NCBI GenBank assembly: GCA_020354555.1 | Contig: CP070648.1 | Location: 791,373-828,324, forward strand | Origin: Armatimonadota bacterium | Lineage (GTDB): Bacteria > Armatimonadota > Hebobacteria > GCA-020354555 > CP070648 | Direction of reading: 5' to 3' | DNA: 36,952 nucleotides | Part shown: one piece after another, positions 1 to 7,288 of the stretch | Numbering within the stretch: position 1 is the stretch's first letter | Layout: every line of letters starts with the position of its first letter | Translations under genes and position numbers: made by a program | The notes under the pieces: model-generated | What the model was told of the DNA's origin: nothing | The model's database searches: none | Seen by the model: only the letters and a program-made list of their open reading frames with translations

Positions 1-2
1 AC

Positions 3-71
3 TTCCGCCAGGTGGTGCAGGCTGCTCAGGCGCTGGCGCTGATGTGCGTCGAATGGTGCGGCAAGGCGTAG
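3..71 (+). CDS. C-terminal end of an unidentified protein (cut by window start)
   Basis: The frame beginning at base 3 is open from the window edge to a TAG at 69-71 and encodes 22 residues that look like an amphipathic helix (VVQAAQALALMCVEW, ending CGKA). The codons have the G/C-ending third positions seen in the neighbouring genes. It is therefore probably the tail of a real gene that lies outside the window, but 22 residues are too few to name a family. The next gene on the same strand starts about 210 bases downstream. Confidence 0.4.
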   Translation, partial: FRQVVQAAQALALMCVEWCGKA

Positions 72-138
72 CCCGCCGCGTGCTTCTCCGTCGAAGCCGG
101 CGCTGCCCGACGCAGACGCAACGCGCGGCAATTGTCCA

Positions 139-168
139 CTGACACCGCTCGCCCCCCCCGGGCAGTAT
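139..168 (+). promoter_or_regulatory. Weak candidate sigma-70 promoter for the zinc-ribbon gene
   Basis: CTGACA (139-144) and CAGTAT (163-168) are separated by 18 bases and lie in the noncoding gap upstream of the gene starting at 280. The -35 matches five of six consensus positions and the -10 keeps A2, A5 and T6. The spacer contains a run of eight C. This is a by-eye match only and could be chance. Confidence 0.25.
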
Positions 169-279
169 CTCCCTGTGTTTCTCGCTCCCTTGCGTGGCGC
201 CGAGTGCGCGCTGGATCCCTTCTGTTTCCGCCGCCGGATGTGGAATACAAGAATTGTGATGAACTGCGAGGGGACAGCC

Positions 280-603
280 GTGATTTGCCCGAACTGTCTA
301 AGCGAACAGCCTGAGTGGGCGGACAGCTGCTTGGAGTGCGGGGCGTCGCTTGCGTTCCTGCGCGACCATCCGCGGCGTGTGGGAGTCGCCATCTGGGCCT
401 GCCTGATTCTCGGGCTCGGGCTGCTGGTGGACTTGCTGGCACGGCTGCTCGCACAGGCCGTGACGAACGTCACGCCCGTCTTTGGCTGGCTCGAGGCGGT
501 CGAACTCGGGCTTGGCATCATCTTCAGTCTGCTCGCCTCCGGCGCGTGGGCGACCCTGAGGGACATGGTCCTTCAGCGCTTCCCATCCCGCGCGCGGCGA
601 TAG
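280..603 (+). CDS. Small zinc-ribbon protein with two membrane segments
   Basis: 107 residues. The protein starts with a zinc-ribbon knuckle pair: CPNC at residues 3-6 and CLEC at 17-20, the CxxC...CxxC pattern of DUF2116/zinc_ribbon_2-like heads. Two hydrophobic stretches follow at about residues 32-55 and 64-88 and look like membrane helices, and the tail is short and Arg-rich. The GTG at 280 was chosen because GAGGGGA (268-274) lies five bases upstream. An ATG at 259 and others further up are in frame but have no SD and would add residues before the knuckle. Such proteins are common in many phyla and usually have no assigned role. The cytoplasmic ribbon may mediate a protein or nucleic-acid contact at the membrane, but this is a guess. 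It sits alone upstream of the DUF4091 gene. Confidence 0.65.
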   Translation: MICPNCLSEQPEWADSCLECGASLAFLRDHPRRVGVAIWACLILGLGLLVDLLARLLAQAVTNVTPVFGWLEAVELGLGIIFSLLASGAWATLRDMVLQRFPSRARR

Positions 604-747
604 ACGCTCGTCAGGGAATCGGGCTGCACCCACACCTAGTCCTCAGGACGACCTGCGTCGTAGCCTTCCGTGCGCTCCGGGCCTGAACCCAATCGTGATC
701 ACTCTCGTGCGCGAGGGGATCGCTGCCCGACGCAGAACGACCAGAGC

Positions 748-3150
748 ATGAGAACTACACTCCTGTTCTGCGTCTGGGTTCTGCCAGCGATTATCGGAGC
801 AGCGGTGGCGGACGACGTCCGCAACCTGGCCCTCGGCCGACCCTACACGATGTCGCCGGCGCCGAACTACCGGCTGTGCACCGACCCCGAGGACCGCACT
901 CAACTCACCGACGGCGAACACGCCGGGCCGGATATGTTCTGGGCGCAGGCGGCCGCGGTGGGATGGGCGACTTCCAACCCCATTCAGATCATCGTGGACC
1001 TCGGCGCAGTCAAGCCCGTGGACGGCGTCGTTTGGAGCACGGCGTCGCGCCTCAACGCCGGGGTTCACTGGCCCACCGTCATCGCGGCGGTGAGCGACGA
1101 CGGCACGATGTACCGTATCGTCGGCCAGATGGCGGCCGCCCCCATCGCGAACCAGGATCCGACGCGCGAGTACCGCCAAGCGATGCGCCTGACCGGCCTG
1201 CGCACCCGCGCTCGGTTCGTGATGCTGTTCGTCATCCCCGGCGGGCCCTACGCTTTCAGTGACGAGATCGAGGTGCTGGCTGGATCACACGAGCCGGACC
1301 GGGTCGAGATGACGGGGCGTGCGTTTCGGCCCGAGGAGTTTCGCAGCTACATAGGACTGATGCGCCAGCGGGCCTGGCTGCCGAAGCAGTGTGTGCGGCT
1401 GGCGGAGCGCGCGCGGGCGGAGGCCGGCATGGCCGCCCGCAGAGGCGACGACGGCACGGCGGCACAGCTGCGGCGCGCGGAGGCCGGACTGCGCCAGCTT
1501 GCCGGGCACATCCCCGCGCTTGCCCTCGATGCGCGCGCGCTGCGTGACGCGAGGCGCGAGGTGGCGGGCCTGTGCGCGGAGATCAATTCGTCATTGCGGC
1601 CGGGGGCGCCCTACGTCGTCTGGGAGCACGACCCCTGGGCGCCGCTGTCACCGCTCGAAGTCCCGCCGGGCGACCACGGCGGCTTGACGCGCCTCGAGGT
1701 TCACGCCGCTGCGAACGAATACTCAAGCGCGGCGGTCACGGTCACGAATCTGACGCGCGCGCCGATGGTGTTGACAGCGCGCCTCGAGGATTTGCGCGGC
1801 GAGCGAGCCACCGTCGGTGCGGACGACGTGTGCCTGCGCCGCGTCGAATTCGTCGAGGCCGCGACCGGGGAACTGATCGCCGATGCCCTGCCGCGGCTCG
1901 ATCGCCGGGGGCTCAGGCTCGGCGCGGGCGAGACCTCGCAGATATGGTTGACGCTGCCCAAGCGGCGCCTGCCGGCGGGCGACTATCGCGGGCGCCTGCT
2001 GCTGCAACCGACTGGTGCGGATGCGCCGCGCGCGGTGACGATAGTCCTGCGCGTCTATCCCATCGAACTCCCCGACGACATGAGCTTGCAGACATACAAC
2101 TGGGCATACGTGAGGACGTTCCCACTGGTGCGCGGGCTGGAGGAGGAAGCGGTCGCCGACCTCTTCGCCCATTACACGAACACGTTTGTTTTCTCCGGGC
2201 GCGACGTGCCGTGGCCGCAGTTCGACGCACAGGACCAGGGGACGATTGACTTCGCGTCCCACGACGAGAACCTGGAACTGCACCGCAGCGCGCGCGAGAT
2301 CTCCTGGTTTTGGAGCTTCCACGACGGCGAGCGCCCGGACGCGGGGCGATTCGGCGCCGACTATCTGAGCCCCGCATGGAAAGAGCGCTTCGCGTGGTGG
2401 CTGCGGGAGTGGGTGGCGCACCTGGGTGACCTCGGGTACGGCTACGATGACTTCTTCATGTATCCCTTCGACGAGACGCTGTGCGAGCGCTTCGGTGACC
2501 TAGCGCAGTTCATCAAGGAGGTGGACCCGCACCTCCGGGTGTTCGCCGACCCGACGAGCCATGACACGCGCGAGCGCATTGAGGCAATCGCGCCGTACAT
2601 TGACGTGTGGTGCCCTCACCTCTTCAGTTTCGAGAAGCGGGCGGATGACGTGGAGCTAATGCGCGCGCACGGCGAGAAGCTGTGGACTTACGCGTGCAGC
2701 GGGCCGGCGAAGGCGCTGTCGCCGCATGCCTACTACCGGCTCATGATGTGGAAGGCGTGGCGGCGGGGGTTCGCGGGCTGCGGGTTCTGGGCATATGCAG
2801 ACGCCGGCTGGGGCGGTAGCGACGCGTGGGACGACTTCGACGGCACGCGCCATGACTTCGCCGTGATCTACGCCGGCCGCAACGCGCCGCCGCGCGTGCC
2901 GCGGGATGAAGCGATCATCCCCAGCAAGCGGTGGGAAGCCTGGCGCGAAGGGATTGAGGACTACGAGTTGATGCGCGCGATTGACGAGGCCGCCCGCCGC
3001 GCGGAGGCGAACGGCGAGGCCGACCGAGCGGCGTCGCTGCGCGCGTCGCTGGACAACGCAGTTGAAGCAGGCCTTGCGTCGGAGGACGACGCCGGGGCGA
3101 TGGAGTCCGCTCGCCGGCGCCTACTGAAGACATTGGCCACGGCCTCGTAG
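748..3150 (+). CDS. Secreted DUF4091 / GH123-like protein with N-terminal discoidin-like domain
   Basis: 800 residues. ATG 748 gives a clear signal peptide (MRTTLLFCVWVLPAIIGAAVA, cut near ADD), so export is likely; the ORF is open further upstream but that extension is not hydrophobic. Residues about 25-150 resemble an F5/8-type (galactose-binding) domain, with NLALGRPYT and IIVDLGAVKPVDGV. A helical stretch (about 190-290) follows, then a beta domain, then a TIM-barrel-like region. The C-terminal part carries the DUF4091 hallmarks GCGFWAYADAGWGG (near residue 675) and WEAWREGIEDYELM (near 730). DUF4091 proteins are relatives of GH123 beta-N-acetylgalactosaminidases; the substrate here is not known. 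No strong SD was found. The gene is monocistronic, with yebC behind its own promoter 99 bases downstream. Confidence 0.8.
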   Translation: MRTTLLFCVWVLPAIIGAAVADDVRNLALGRPYTMSPAPNYRLCTDPEDRTQLTDGEHAGPDMFWAQAAAVGWATSNPIQIIVDLGAVKPVDGVVWSTASRLNAGVHWPTVIAAVSDDGTMYRIVGQMAAAPIANQDPTREYRQAMRLTGLRTRARFVMLFVIPGGPYAFSDEIEVLAGSHEPDRVEMTGRAFRPEEFRSYIGLMRQRAWLPKQCVRLAERARAEAGMAARRGDDGTAAQLRRAEAGLRQLAGHIPALALDARALRDARREVAGLCAEINSSLRPGAPYVVWEHDPWAPLSPLEVPPGDHGGLTRLEVHAAANEYSSAAVTVTNLTRAPMVLTARLEDLRGERATVGADDVCLRRVEFVEAATGELIADALPRLDRRGLRLGAGETSQIWLTLPKRRLPAGDYRGRLLLQPTGADAPRAVTIVLRVYPIELPDDMSLQTYNWAYVRTFPLVRGLEEEAVADLFAHYTNTFVFSGRDVPWPQFDAQDQGTIDFASHDENLELHRSAREISWFWSFHDGERPDAGRFGADYLSPAWKERFAWWLREWVAHLGDLGYGYDDFFMYPFDETLCERFGDLAQFIKEVDPHLRVFADPTSHDTRERIEAIAPYIDVWCPHLFSFEKRADDVELMRAHGEKLWTYACSGPAKALSPHAYYRLMMWKAWRRGFAGCGFWAYADAGWGGSDAWDDFDGTRHDFAVIYAGRNAPPRVPRDEAIIPSKRWEAWREGIEDYELMRAIDEAARRAEANGEADRAASLRASLDNAVEAGLASEDDAGAMESARRRLLKTLATAS

Positions 3151-3198
3151 GGCAGCGCCTGCGCGTCGCCGCCGCGGGTTCCTATGCTGTTGCCTTTA

Positions 3199-3207
3199 TG
3201 GTAGAAT
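3199..3207 (+). promoter_or_regulatory. Extended -10 promoter for yebC
   Basis: TGG followed by TAGAAT (3202-3207) forms an extended -10 element (TGn-TAGAAT). It lies 42 bases upstream of the yebC start in the short gap after the DUF4091 gene. No convincing -35 sits at 17 bases, which is tolerated for extended -10 promoters. Confidence 0.5.
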
Positions 3208-3249
3208 GGGCGCGGGTCGAGCGCTTTAGTTCTCCGCGGTGGAGCTGAT

Positions 3250-4002
3250 ATGTCTGGACACTCCAAATGGCATAACATTCGCATCCGCAAAGCGCGGGTT
3301 GACGCGCAGCGGGGGAAGATCTTCACGAAGGTCGCGCGAGAGATCATCATGGCGGCGCGCGAGGGCGGCGGGGATCCGGATGTCAACGCCCGCCTGCGGG
3401 ATGCGGTGCAGAGAGCGCGCGATGTGAGCATGCCGCAGGACAACATCACGCGCGCGATCCAGCGCGGCACCGGCGAGCTGCCCGGCGTCCAGTACGAGGA
3501 GATCGTCTATGAGGGGTACGGCCCGGGCGGGGTGGCGATTCTGGTGCAGGCCCTGACGGATAATCGCAACCGCACGGTGAGCGAGCTGCGCAGCATGTTC
3601 TCCCGTCACGGCGGCAACCTCGGCGAGGCGGGCAGTGTTGCGTGGATGTTCAGTTCCAAGGGCGTCATCATCGTGCCCCGCCAGCAGATCGAGGAGGACT
3701 CGCTGCTGGAGATTGTGCTCGACGCGGGCGCGGAGGACATGAAGACCGACGCGAACTCGTACGAGATCACCACCGGCCCGGAGGATTTCGAGGCCGTCAA
3801 AACCGCGTTGACCGAGCAGAGCATCGGAATGGAAAGCGCCGACCTCACCCTCGTGCCGCACAGCACAGTCACACTCACGAGCAAAGACGGCGAGCAGACC
3901 CTCAGGCTGATGGACGCGCTCGAGGATCACGACGACGCGCAGCGGGTGTACGCGAACTTCGACATCCCCGAGAGCGTGATGGAGCAGGCCGCCGCGGCGT
4001 AG
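3250..4002 (+). CDS. yebC: YebC/PmpR family protein
   Basis: 250 residues, the normal family length. The diagnostic N-terminus is present (MSGHSKWHNIRIRKARVDAQ), followed by the conserved GGDPDVNARLR, MPQDNITRAI and YEEIVYEGYGPGGVA blocks and the NRNRTVSELR motif. This is the three-domain YebC/TACO1 fold. Family members were first described as transcription regulators, and more recent work places them on the ribosome, assisting translation of difficult sequences such as proline runs. Location is cytoplasmic. GGTGGAG lies just upstream of the ATG. In many bacteria yebC is next to ruvC; here it is isolated among glycosidase genes behind its own extended -10 promoter, so it is probably an independent housekeeping transcript. 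Confidence 0.97.
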   Translation: MSGHSKWHNIRIRKARVDAQRGKIFTKVAREIIMAAREGGGDPDVNARLRDAVQRARDVSMPQDNITRAIQRGTGELPGVQYEEIVYEGYGPGGVAILVQALTDNRNRTVSELRSMFSRHGGNLGEAGSVAWMFSSKGVIIVPRQQIEEDSLLEIVLDAGAEDMKTDANSYEITTGPEDFEAVKTALTEQSIGMESADLTLVPHSTVTLTSKDGEQTLRLMDALEDHDDAQRVYANFDIPESVMEQAAAA

Positions 4003-4040
4003 GGCGGTGTTGATGATCGCCGCGGGGGCACCGCGGCCTA

Positions 4041-4056
4041 GCTCGTGAAGACGAGC
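4041..4056. terminator. Hairpin between convergent yebC and the C45 remnant
   Basis: GCTCGT-GAAG-ACGAGC is a perfect 6-bp stem with a 4-base loop, 38 bases after the yebC stop and just past the end of the opposing pseudogene. On the plus strand it is followed by GGCTATTTCC, a poor U tract. A terminator role for yebC is plausible from position but not secured. Confidence 0.4.
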
Positions 4057-4058
4057 GG

Positions 4059-4352
4059 CTATTTCCCCAGCGCCGCCGCGAAGTCGAAGCGGACGTGTTT
4101 CTGACTGCCGGCCGGCTCCAGGCCGTCGGCGTTCGCCGCCCAGAGCTGCAGCGCCGTGAGGTCGAACACGACGCTGTGCAGATTCGACTTCGGCATCATG
4201 ACGTACGGCGCGATGACCTCGTAGGCATACTCCGCCGTGATGTCGCCAAACTTCGCCGCAAGCTTCTCCGCCATGCGATCGTTGTAGTGGCTGCCGTAAA
4301 CGATACCCTCGAAGGCGGGCAGTTCCTGTCCGCCGAGCGCCGCCGCCACGCG
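4059..4352 (-). pseudogene. C-terminal remnant of a C45-type (acyl-CoA:6-APA acyltransferase-like) protein
   Basis: About 97 codons ending at a TAG resemble the C-terminus of peptidase C45 / Ntn-type acyltransferases: PAFEGIVYGSHYNDRMAEKL, then MPKSNLHSVVFD and LWAANADGLEPAGSQKHVRF. These match the usual family ending, where a serine/asparagine-rich SNLHxVxFD strand precedes WxANADG. A full protein would need several hundred more N-terminal residues including the autoprocessing Cys. On this strand the homology fades near 4352, where the oppositely directed esterase gene begins, and no start codon with an SD is visible. I read it as a truncated gene fragment left by a rearrangement. Family assignment is from memory of the motif and is moderate. 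Confidence 0.5.
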
Positions 4353-4414
4353 ACAGCATCCTCTTCCGGGTGCGCCCACAGGAAAAGCGGCAGTCCCCAC
4401 CGAATCCGGGCATC

Positions 4415-6463
4415 GTGAGATCACCGCTTGCTGGTATTGTTGCCGCCGCAGTCATCGCGGGCGCGTGGTGCGCGGCCGCGCAAGGAGATGACATGGCACG
4501 ACCGGAGCCGCCAAGCGCGGACGCGCGCTTGACAAATGTCCGCCACCTCGATCTGCGTTATCACTTCACGCCGTACACATCGAAGCGCGCGTGGCTCACG
4601 CGCGCCGGCGACCTCCGCCAACGCATCTTGGTGAGCACCGGCCTGTGGCCCATGCCCGAGAAGGCACCGCTCAACGCGCAGGTATTCGGCCGCATCGAGC
4701 GCGAGGGCTACACGGTCGAGAGGGTGTATTTCGAGAGCGTTCCCGGGTTCTTCGTGACCGGCAATCTCTACCGGCCGCGCGACGGCAGGGCCAAGCACCC
4801 CGGGATCCTCAACCCCCACGGGCATTGGGGCACCGGCCGGTTGGAGAACACCGATGCCGGCTCGGTCCCCGGGCGCTGCATCAACCTCGCGCGCCAGGGA
4901 CACGTCGCGTTCTCCTATGACATGGTGGGCTACAACGACAGCAATCAGGTTCCGCATTCATTCGGCGGGCCGCGCGAGGAGCTGTGGGGCGTGAGCCTGA
5001 TGGGCCTGCAATTGTGGAACAGCATTCGCGCGGTGGATTTCCTGTGCTCGCTGCCCGACGTTGACGTGAAGCGCATCGGCTGCACCGGCGCGTCCGGCGG
5101 CGGGACGCAGACGTTCATGCTGATGGCGGTTGAGGATCGCATCAAGGTCGCGGTGCCGGCGGTGATGGTCTCCGCGCACATGCAAGGCGGTTGCCTGTGC
5201 GAGAACGCGCCCGGTCTTCGCGTGGATGCGTACAATGTCGAGATTGCGTCGCTCATGGCGCCGCGCCCGCTATTCCTGGTCGCGGCGACGGGCGACTGGA
5301 CGCGCGACAATCCGACCGTCGAATGCCCGGACATCCGCAGTATCTATGCGCTGTTCGGCGCCGAGGATCGCCTGGACTGCGTGCAATTCGATGTTGGGCA
5401 CAACTACAACAAGGACAGCCGCGAGGCGATGTACGCGTGGATGGGGCGGTGGCTGCTGGGCATCGAGGAGCAGAAGCGCCTGCGCGAGCAGCCGTTCGAG
5501 GTCGAGGACCGCGCGGATCTGCTGGTGTGGAGCGACCGCAAACGGCCGGCGAGCGCCCTCGATGCAGAAGGGCTGACCGAATACGTCATCGAGCGCAACC
5601 GCAAGCGCATCGCGGCGCGCATGCCGCGCGACAGGAGGGCTCTGTCTGCTTTCCGCCGCGAGATGGGCGTTGCGCTGCGGCATGCGTTGATGGTCGGCGA
5701 ACCGGAGCGCGAGGAAGTGCTTGCGTGGTCTGCGGGAGGGGTGGAGGCGCCGCGGTTCACGCTCCAGCACCTCATTCTGGGGCGGCGCGGCGTCGGCGAC
5801 CGGATTCCGGCTGCGCTGCTGATACCGAAAGGTGCACGCGCAAGAGGGCCGGCCGCGCTCGTCGTGCACGACCGGGGGCGCGCGGCTCTGGTTGACGATG
5901 CGAAGCCGTCTGCCGGCGCGCTGGTTAACGCACTGCTGGCGGAGGGGCAGCGCGTGCTCACGGTTGACTGCTTCCTCACCGGCGAAGCCGCCGGCGAGCG
6001 CAACCGTGACGTCAAGCATTTCACGACCTACAACCGGGCCGACCTCGCCGAGCGCGTGCAGGACATCCTGACTGCAATCGCGTGCCTGCGCTCGCGAGAA
6101 GATGTGACGCGAGTTGACCTCATCGGCGTGGGCGATGCGGGGCTGTGGTGCATGCTGGCGGCGGGGTTGTCGCAGGGCGTCGGCGCCATAGCCGCGGACG
6201 CGGCACGCTTCGACACCAGCAGCGACGAGGAGTACGTCAACCGGCTGTTCTGCCCGCACCTGCGCGCGGCGGGCGACTTCTTCACCGCCGCCGCGCTCAC
6301 CGCGCCATCGCCGCTGCTCATCCACAACACCGGCGACGCGTTCGCCGCCGACGGCATCCGCCGGATCTACCGAGCCGCCGCGGCGCCGGATCGGCTGACC
6401 GTCCGCCGAGGCTGCCTCTCCGCCTCCGCACTCGCTGCCTGGCTCGCCGCGCACGCGCGTTAG
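4415..6463 (+). CDS. Secreted double alpha/beta-hydrolase, acetyl xylan esterase-like
   Basis: 682 residues from GTG 4415. The first half is a complete alpha/beta hydrolase: PGFFVTGNLYRP entry, HG oxyanion region (NPHGHW), nucleophile elbow GASGGG (Ser 227), probable acid Asp 294 (ATGDW) and His 329 (VGHNYNKD). It resembles the AXE1/dienelactone-hydrolase-like esterases found beside glycosidases, so a role in removing acyl groups from polysaccharide is likely. The second half (about 400-680) repeats the fold, but its elbow reads GVGDAG with Asp in place of Ser, so it is probably non-catalytic. The start is uncertain. GTG 4415 supplies a signal-like segment (AGIVAAAVIAGAWCAAAQ). ATG 4493 has an ideal AAGGAG at 4482-4487 and an extended -10-like TGGTATTGT at 4432-4440, which would make the protein cytoplasmic. 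The start region overlaps the frame of the C45 remnant's upstream extension. Confidence 0.8.
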   Translation: MRSPLAGIVAAAVIAGAWCAAAQGDDMARPEPPSADARLTNVRHLDLRYHFTPYTSKRAWLTRAGDLRQRILVSTGLWPMPEKAPLNAQVFGRIEREGYTVERVYFESVPGFFVTGNLYRPRDGRAKHPGILNPHGHWGTGRLENTDAGSVPGRCINLARQGHVAFSYDMVGYNDSNQVPHSFGGPREELWGVSLMGLQLWNSIRAVDFLCSLPDVDVKRIGCTGASGGGTQTFMLMAVEDRIKVAVPAVMVSAHMQGGCLCENAPGLRVDAYNVEIASLMAPRPLFLVAATGDWTRDNPTVECPDIRSIYALFGAEDRLDCVQFDVGHNYNKDSREAMYAWMGRWLLGIEEQKRLREQPFEVEDRADLLVWSDRKRPASALDAEGLTEYVIERNRKRIAARMPRDRRALSAFRREMGVALRHALMVGEPEREEVLAWSAGGVEAPRFTLQHLILGRRGVGDRIPAALLIPKGARARGPAALVVHDRGRAALVDDAKPSAGALVNALLAEGQRVLTVDCFLTGEAAGERNRDVKHFTTYNRADLAERVQDILTAIACLRSREDVTRVDLIGVGDAGLWCMLAAGLSQGVGAIAADAARFDTSSDEEYVNRLFCPHLRAAGDFFTAAALTAPSPLLIHNTGDAFAADGIRRIYRAAAAPDRLTVRRGCLSASALAAWLAAHAR

Positions 6464-6537
6464 CAAACCGGGACGAGGGCCATCGTCGCGCGCGCGCTGG
6501 GCTTTGGCAGCCGCGTGGATTGGCGTACTGCTGGCTC

Positions 6538-6566
6538 TTGACTCCGCTGCTGCGCTGGGGCAAGAT
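6538..6566 (+). promoter_or_regulatory. Candidate sigma-70 promoter for the 202-residue hypothetical gene
   Basis: TTGACT (6538-6543) and CAAGAT (6561-6566) with a 17-base spacer lie in the 137-base gap between the esterase stop and the next start. The -35 is strong (5/6) and the -10 keeps A2, A5 and T6. Confidence 0.4.
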
Positions 6567-6600
6567 AGGGGTCGAGATCCCGCACAACCGCGACGGTAGC

Positions 6601-7209
6601 ATGACGGCGCGAATACCCGAGAACCATCCCTTGTGCCGCCTGTTTCGCGAGGCGACGCAGTGGGCCTTCGAACAGGGGCGACTTCAGGATCCGCTTTCGG
6701 ATGATCCCGCGCTCAAGTCGTACCTCTCCGAGGAAATCCTCGCTCGCTTCGTGCACGTGGACAATCTCTACCGACTGCGCGACGCGCGCGGGCGGCGGCT
6801 CGAAGACATCGCGGAAATGCTGATGGAGGGCCGGGCCCGTGATACTGCGCCGGCCCTGATGGAGTTCGAGCGGCAACGGCACATCGGTGATTACGCGCTG
6901 TTCATCACCGGCGTGTTCCCCGAGAGTCTTCAACGGCTGCGGCGGCATCCGACCCGTCCGGACCGGATCATGATGTCGGTGGGCAAGCTGCTGCTGCCGT
7001 TCGAGCATCCCGAGGATTATTACCGCCACCAAGGAAAGCAGGCCTATTCACGCGCGGCGGAACTCAGTCGCCGCCACGGGCTGGAGTGCGAGTCGCTGTT
7101 TGAGCAGCTCGCGGCGGATTATCAGGCCTACGTGAAGGCGATGAGCCTGGTGCGCCTGTACCTTGACGCCAGCCCCTTGTTCCAAGACGCCAAACGGATC
7201 ATTCTCTGA
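6601..7209 (+). CDS. Conserved-looking hypothetical protein, all-helical
   Basis: 202 residues, not recognised. The sequence is predicted mostly helical, rich in Arg, Glu and Leu, with no signal peptide or membrane segment, so it is probably cytoplasmic. Notable blocks are HPLCRLFREATQWAFEQGRL at residues 8-27, MEFERQRHIGDYALFITGVF in the middle and YYRHQGKQAYSRAAELSRRH near residues 140-160. His and Tyr are frequent and there are few Cys, so no obvious metal site. ATG 6601 is chosen because the residues upstream lose this character; the SD is weak (GACGG). The gene is followed after 79 bases by the secreted TIM-barrel-like protein on the same strand. Codon use matches its neighbours, so it is a real gene. 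Confidence 0.7.
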   Translation: MTARIPENHPLCRLFREATQWAFEQGRLQDPLSDDPALKSYLSEEILARFVHVDNLYRLRDARGRRLEDIAEMLMEGRARDTAPALMEFERQRHIGDYALFITGVFPESLQRLRRHPTRPDRIMMSVGKLLLPFEHPEDYYRHQGKQAYSRAAELSRRHGLECESLFEQLAADYQAYVKAMSLVRLYLDASPLFQDAKRIIL

Positions 7210-7288
7210 CCGGCGCTCGTTGAACCGAGCAGGACTCCGTCGCGCCACCGTTGAAGCGCGACGCAACGCTAAACGGAGGTCCGGTCCC

